Assembly: GCA_017998095.1 (NCBI GenBank) | Contig: JAGODU010000232.1 | Location: 1-5,660, forward strand | Reading direction: 5' to 3' | Length of the DNA: 5,660 bases | From: Prolixibacteraceae bacterium | GTDB taxonomy: Bacteria; Bacteroidota; Bacteroidia; Bacteroidales; Prolixibacteraceae | Shown: one piece after another, positions 2,852-5,660 of the stretch | How positions within the stretch are numbered: position 1 is the stretch's first letter | Layout of the letters: each line of letters starts with the position of its first letter | Position numbers and translations under genes: made by a program | The notes under the pieces: model-generated | The model's database searches: none | What the model was told of the DNA's origin: nothing | Seen by the model: the letters and a program-made list of their open reading frames with translations, nothing else

Positions 2852-5660
2852 GTGAAAATAAAGGACATACTGACAATTGATCTAACGGAGGATATCAAGA
2901 ATGTTATCGATCTTGAAGACATATCTGAAACCGAAATTCAGTCGGAAATCGAGAATTACATTATCACCGATGGTCTGGCTCGGGAATACACGAACTTTGT
3001 CGGTGCTTTCACATCCAATATAGTCGAAACCGGCGTATGGATTTCCGGTTTTTATGGTTCCGGAAAGTCATATTTCGGGAAGCTGCTTGGCTACCTGCTT
3101 AGCAATCGGGATATTGCAGGAACGCCCGCACGTGACAGGATTCTTCAAAGATTCACGGGCATAACAGACGAGGCGTTGGTGAAGAATTCCATTTCTAAGC
3201 TGCACACTCTAAACTGCCGCGTTGTGTTTCTGGACGTTGCCAAACAGGACACTTCCAAGGGACTGGCCTTCACGTTTTTTAAAAACTTTTTAAAGTCACT
3301 GGAACTACCCGAAAATGAGCATGGATTCCTGCTGTTTCAGTTAATGATCAACGAAAAACAGTCGAATATCCATGATTTTATTTATCAGAAATTAAATAAG
3401 AACTGGGCTGAAATAAAAAGCAGACTGGTGGAGTATGCCAAAGCATCTAAAGAAATCTATCTAAAAAATGGCAACAGTGAAAACGATTACTCTAATATGT
3501 TGACTACCATCCGTCGTGACATAGACCAGTTCAGCGCATCACGTTTACGCGAAGAACTTTCCAATTACCGACAGGTTGAAAAAGGTGAAAAAATCGTTTT
3601 CCTTTTCGATGAGGCAAGTGAGGCCATCAACCAAAATAAATTCAGCCTGCTTGATCTTGAAGGAATCAGTGAATCTCTGTCTGCACTGGGCGGCAATGTT
3701 TGGACAATAGCGATTGCGCAGGAAAAGCTTGATGACGTGATTAATAATTCTAATGTCAGCCGTGCGCAGTTGACTAAAGTGACGGACCGCTTTAAAACAA
3801 AGATACATCTTGAAGCCACTGAGGTGGACATTATTATCAGAAGCCGTCTGCTGAAAAAAACAGATAGTGCACTTCGTAAAATGAGTGAACATTACAAGAA
3901 AAACTCAGGTAAGATATCCGACCATGCATCACTTGTGGCCACAGGAATCAATAAAACAGATTCAGAGGAATCTTTCGTCACGTACTACCCTTTTTACAAG
4001 TATCAGTTTGATCTGATGCAGAACTTTCTTTTCGGTACCAAAGGATATGCCTCTACAAAGGTGGCAGCACGCGGCATGATCATCACAACATATGACATGC
4101 TCAAACGGGAATTACAGGGGAAAGATCTTTTTACTGTAGCCACCGGTTGGCAGATTGCCAAGCAGGCGCAACCACAACCGCCTGTGAGGCTCGTTAACAG
4201 GTATGACAATGCAGCAAAAATTCTCAAGGAAACAGGATCGACGATTCCGGGTCGAAAGCTTCTGGAGACCATTCATTTTTTATATGAAGCAGATGTTGTA
4301 CCCACAACGTTGGCAAACATCACCAAGTCCTATGTATGTGATCCCGAAGATATACATAAGACACAGGATGAACTGAAGAAGGCCCTCGATGAACTTGTTG
4401 ATGTAAAAATTCTACTTTTTTCCGACAATACCTACCGGATAACGACAGACATAGAGCAGAGATTATTAGATGAAATGAAAGGCTTCACTGTGCAGGGTTT
4501 CGTCAAAAAGAAACAGGCAGTCACCGCCTATAAGTCATCCCAGATCATAAAGTCATTAAGCCGTGTTGCAGACAGCAACCTTCAATATGATTTTTACATT
4601 ACCACCGATAATGATGATGAGCTGACCAATCCCAGCCTAAAGCAGTTAAAGATAAAATTGAAAAGTCTCTATGGCATGAGCGACGACCGAGCAGCGGACG
4701 TTGAAGCGTTGAAAACGCAATATCAGAACGACAAAGACCTCATCTGGATAGTTCCGGACAACAGCTGTTTCGGAGAAGTGGACAAACTGATTGATGAAAT
4801 AGAACGCATTTCTTATCTTGAGCAAAAATACAACAATCCGCAATCAGAGGAAGCGCCCATAATAAGAAATTTCGCGACGGTGCGTGCTGAAAAAGAAAAC
4901 AGGGTCAAAGACCTTATCGAGCAATCTTTAAAAAAAGCTGCCGCGATATACCTTTTCAATGTTTACCAACTGACTGACGATAACTGGTCAGCAACCATGC
5001 AGCAGCAGCAAAAGCAGGTCACTCAAAATGTTTACAGCAAAAGGCTTGAGTCGCAGTTGACGGACGCCATAGCCGTATCAGTCATTAAAGAGGTGAATAA
5101 CAAAAGGTTGCACACATATTTTCACGGTAATGATTTTCAGTTCTTTGATAAAACCGGTAATTTTGTAGGCGATAATCTCAGAGTCGTCGAGGAAATAATC
5201 TTCAAGATACGGAACACATTTGTCGAAGGCGGTACCATTGAGAAAGACCTTGAGCAGCCCCCAACCGGATTTACCTATGGCACAATAATCTCTACTATAG
5301 CAGCGCTAATGCGTGCAGGTAAGGTAATGGCAAAACACGGCGGGTCGGAGAAATATTCGTGGAAAGATGATGGGGTTGACTCAATTTTTAACGCTGCAAG
5401 GGAATTCAGAAAAGCGTCTTTTAAGGCATTAACCAAATCCCTGTCAGCTCAGAAAAGAAGCGATATCGTCACGATATTGCAAGGTTTGAAATGCGAAGAG
5501 AACACAGGCAAGAAGATTGACTGGAACAGCAATGATTTTGATCTCGCAAACTCTATTCGTGATCTGGCCAAGTGTTATTGTGATAAGGTGGACACTTTAC
5601 GAAAATCGAACAAGGAATTTGATAAGTTATTCAAAGAAGTGGAAACAAAGAAGGACGCTC
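2852..5660 (+). CDS. brxC: BREX P-loop ATPase BrxC, 3'-truncated by the window
   Basis: BrxC is the large P-loop NTPase of BREX, related to AAA+/STAND-like machines. It is essential for both defence and self-methylation, probably acting as the motor or switch of the complex in the cytoplasm. The frame starts at GTG 2852 with AGGGAGG 5 bases upstream and stays open for 936 codons to the window edge. Family members are about 1,200 residues, so roughly the last quarter is missing. Visible motifs are Walker A GFYGSGKS (residues 66-73, with K72 and S73), preceded by GVWISGFYGSGKSYFGKLLG, and Walker B IVFLFDE (248-254, with D253 and E254). A sensor-like WTIAIAQEKLDDV follows at 284-296, the 'TaQEKL' element typical of BrxC. 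The long interval between Walker A and Walker B contains a helical insert. The rest (about 300-936) is a mainly helical region with a glutamine patch at 717-722 (QQQQKQ). No frameshift or internal stop was found, and the key catalytic residues are intact. Confidence 0.92.
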   Translation, partial: MKIKDILTIDLTEDIKNVIDLEDISETEIQSEIENYIITDGLAREYTNFVGAFTSNIVETGVWISGFYGSGKSYFGKLLGYLLSNRDIAGTPARDRILQRFTGITDEALVKNSISKLHTLNCRVVFLDVAKQDTSKGLAFTFFKNFLKSLELPENEHGFLLFQLMINEKQSNIHDFIYQKLNKNWAEIKSRLVEYAKASKEIYLKNGNSENDYSNMLTTIRRDIDQFSASRLREELSNYRQVEKGEKIVFLFDEASEAINQNKFSLLDLEGISESLSALGGNVWTIAIAQEKLDDVINNSNVSRAQLTKVTDRFKTKIHLEATEVDIIIRSRLLKKTDSALRKMSEHYKKNSGKISDHASLVATGINKTDSEESFVTYYPFYKYQFDLMQNFLFGTKGYASTKVAARGMIITTYDMLKRELQGKDLFTVATGWQIAKQAQPQPPVRLVNRYDNAAKILKETGSTIPGRKLLETIHFLYEADVVPTTLANITKSYVCDPEDIHKTQDELKKALDELVDVKILLFSDNTYRITTDIEQRLLDEMKGFTVQGFVKKKQAVTAYKSSQIIKSLSRVADSNLQYDFYITTDNDDELTNPSLKQLKIKLKSLYGMSDDRAADVEALKTQYQNDKDLIWIVPDNSCFGEVDKLIDEIERISYLEQKYNNPQSEEAPIIRNFATVRAEKENRVKDLIEQSLKKAAAIYLFNVYQLTDDNWSATMQQQQKQVTQNVYSKRLESQLTDAIAVSVIKEVNNKRLHTYFHGNDFQFFDKTGNFVGDNLRVVEEIIFKIRNTFVEGGTIEKDLEQPPTGFTYGTIISTIAALMRAGKVMAKHGGSEKYSWKDDGVDSIFNAAREFRKASFKALTKSLSAQKRSDIVTILQGLKCEENTGKKIDWNSNDFDLANSIRDLAKCYCDKVDTLRKSNKEFDKLFKEVETKKDA

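Noticed and set aside
3545..4843. Several - strand frames of 65-115 codons opposite brxC
   Set aside because: They lie inside the long open brxC frame, which carries intact Walker motifs, and have no recognisable domains or ribosome sites.

Overview
The window holds the start of a BREX phage-defence operon (brxA, brxB and the first 936 codons of brxC, all + strand, 1540 to the right edge). It is preceded by a patchwork of small accessory genes. Gene identities rest on reading the translations; no search was run. The host cannot be named. Strong GGAGG-type ribosome sites, an AT-rich left third and moderate composition in the brx genes fit a proteobacterium or another bacterium with canonical Shine-Dalgarno use. 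The sharp compositional shifts fit a defence island built by horizontal transfer.

Left part (1-730, - strand): two short genes read leftward as a likely two-gene operon. The first (485 to 318) encodes a 55-residue protein made of two near-identical zinc-knuckle-like repeats, C-x2-C-x8-C-x7-H. The second (292 to 71) encodes a 73-residue protein with four C/H pairs that could bind two zinc ions. A weaker 45-codon reading frame (685 to 548) lies upstream of them on the same strand.

Middle part (731-1539): a + strand gene for a 168-residue protein has an N-terminal helix-turn-helix and a C-terminal stretch resembling sigma-70 region 2. A 58-codon frame overlaps its end. The next 300 bases hold a hairpin, a GC-rich patch, two TTATG-type direct repeats, a perfect TATAAT and an 8-bp inverted repeat just ahead of brxA.

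Right part (1540-5660): brxA and brxB overlap by 23 bases, and brxC follows brxB after 15 bases, so the three are one translationally coupled operon. In known BREX systems these proteins work with PglX (methyltransferase), PglZ and further subtype-specific proteins to methylate host DNA and block phage DNA replication. Those genes would lie to the right of the window. The order brxA-brxB-brxC fits type 1 best, but types 5 and 6 share the start of this order and cannot be excluded. The 168-residue protein sits where some BREX loci carry a regulator, but it is not recognisably a WYL-type BrxR or a BrxE.
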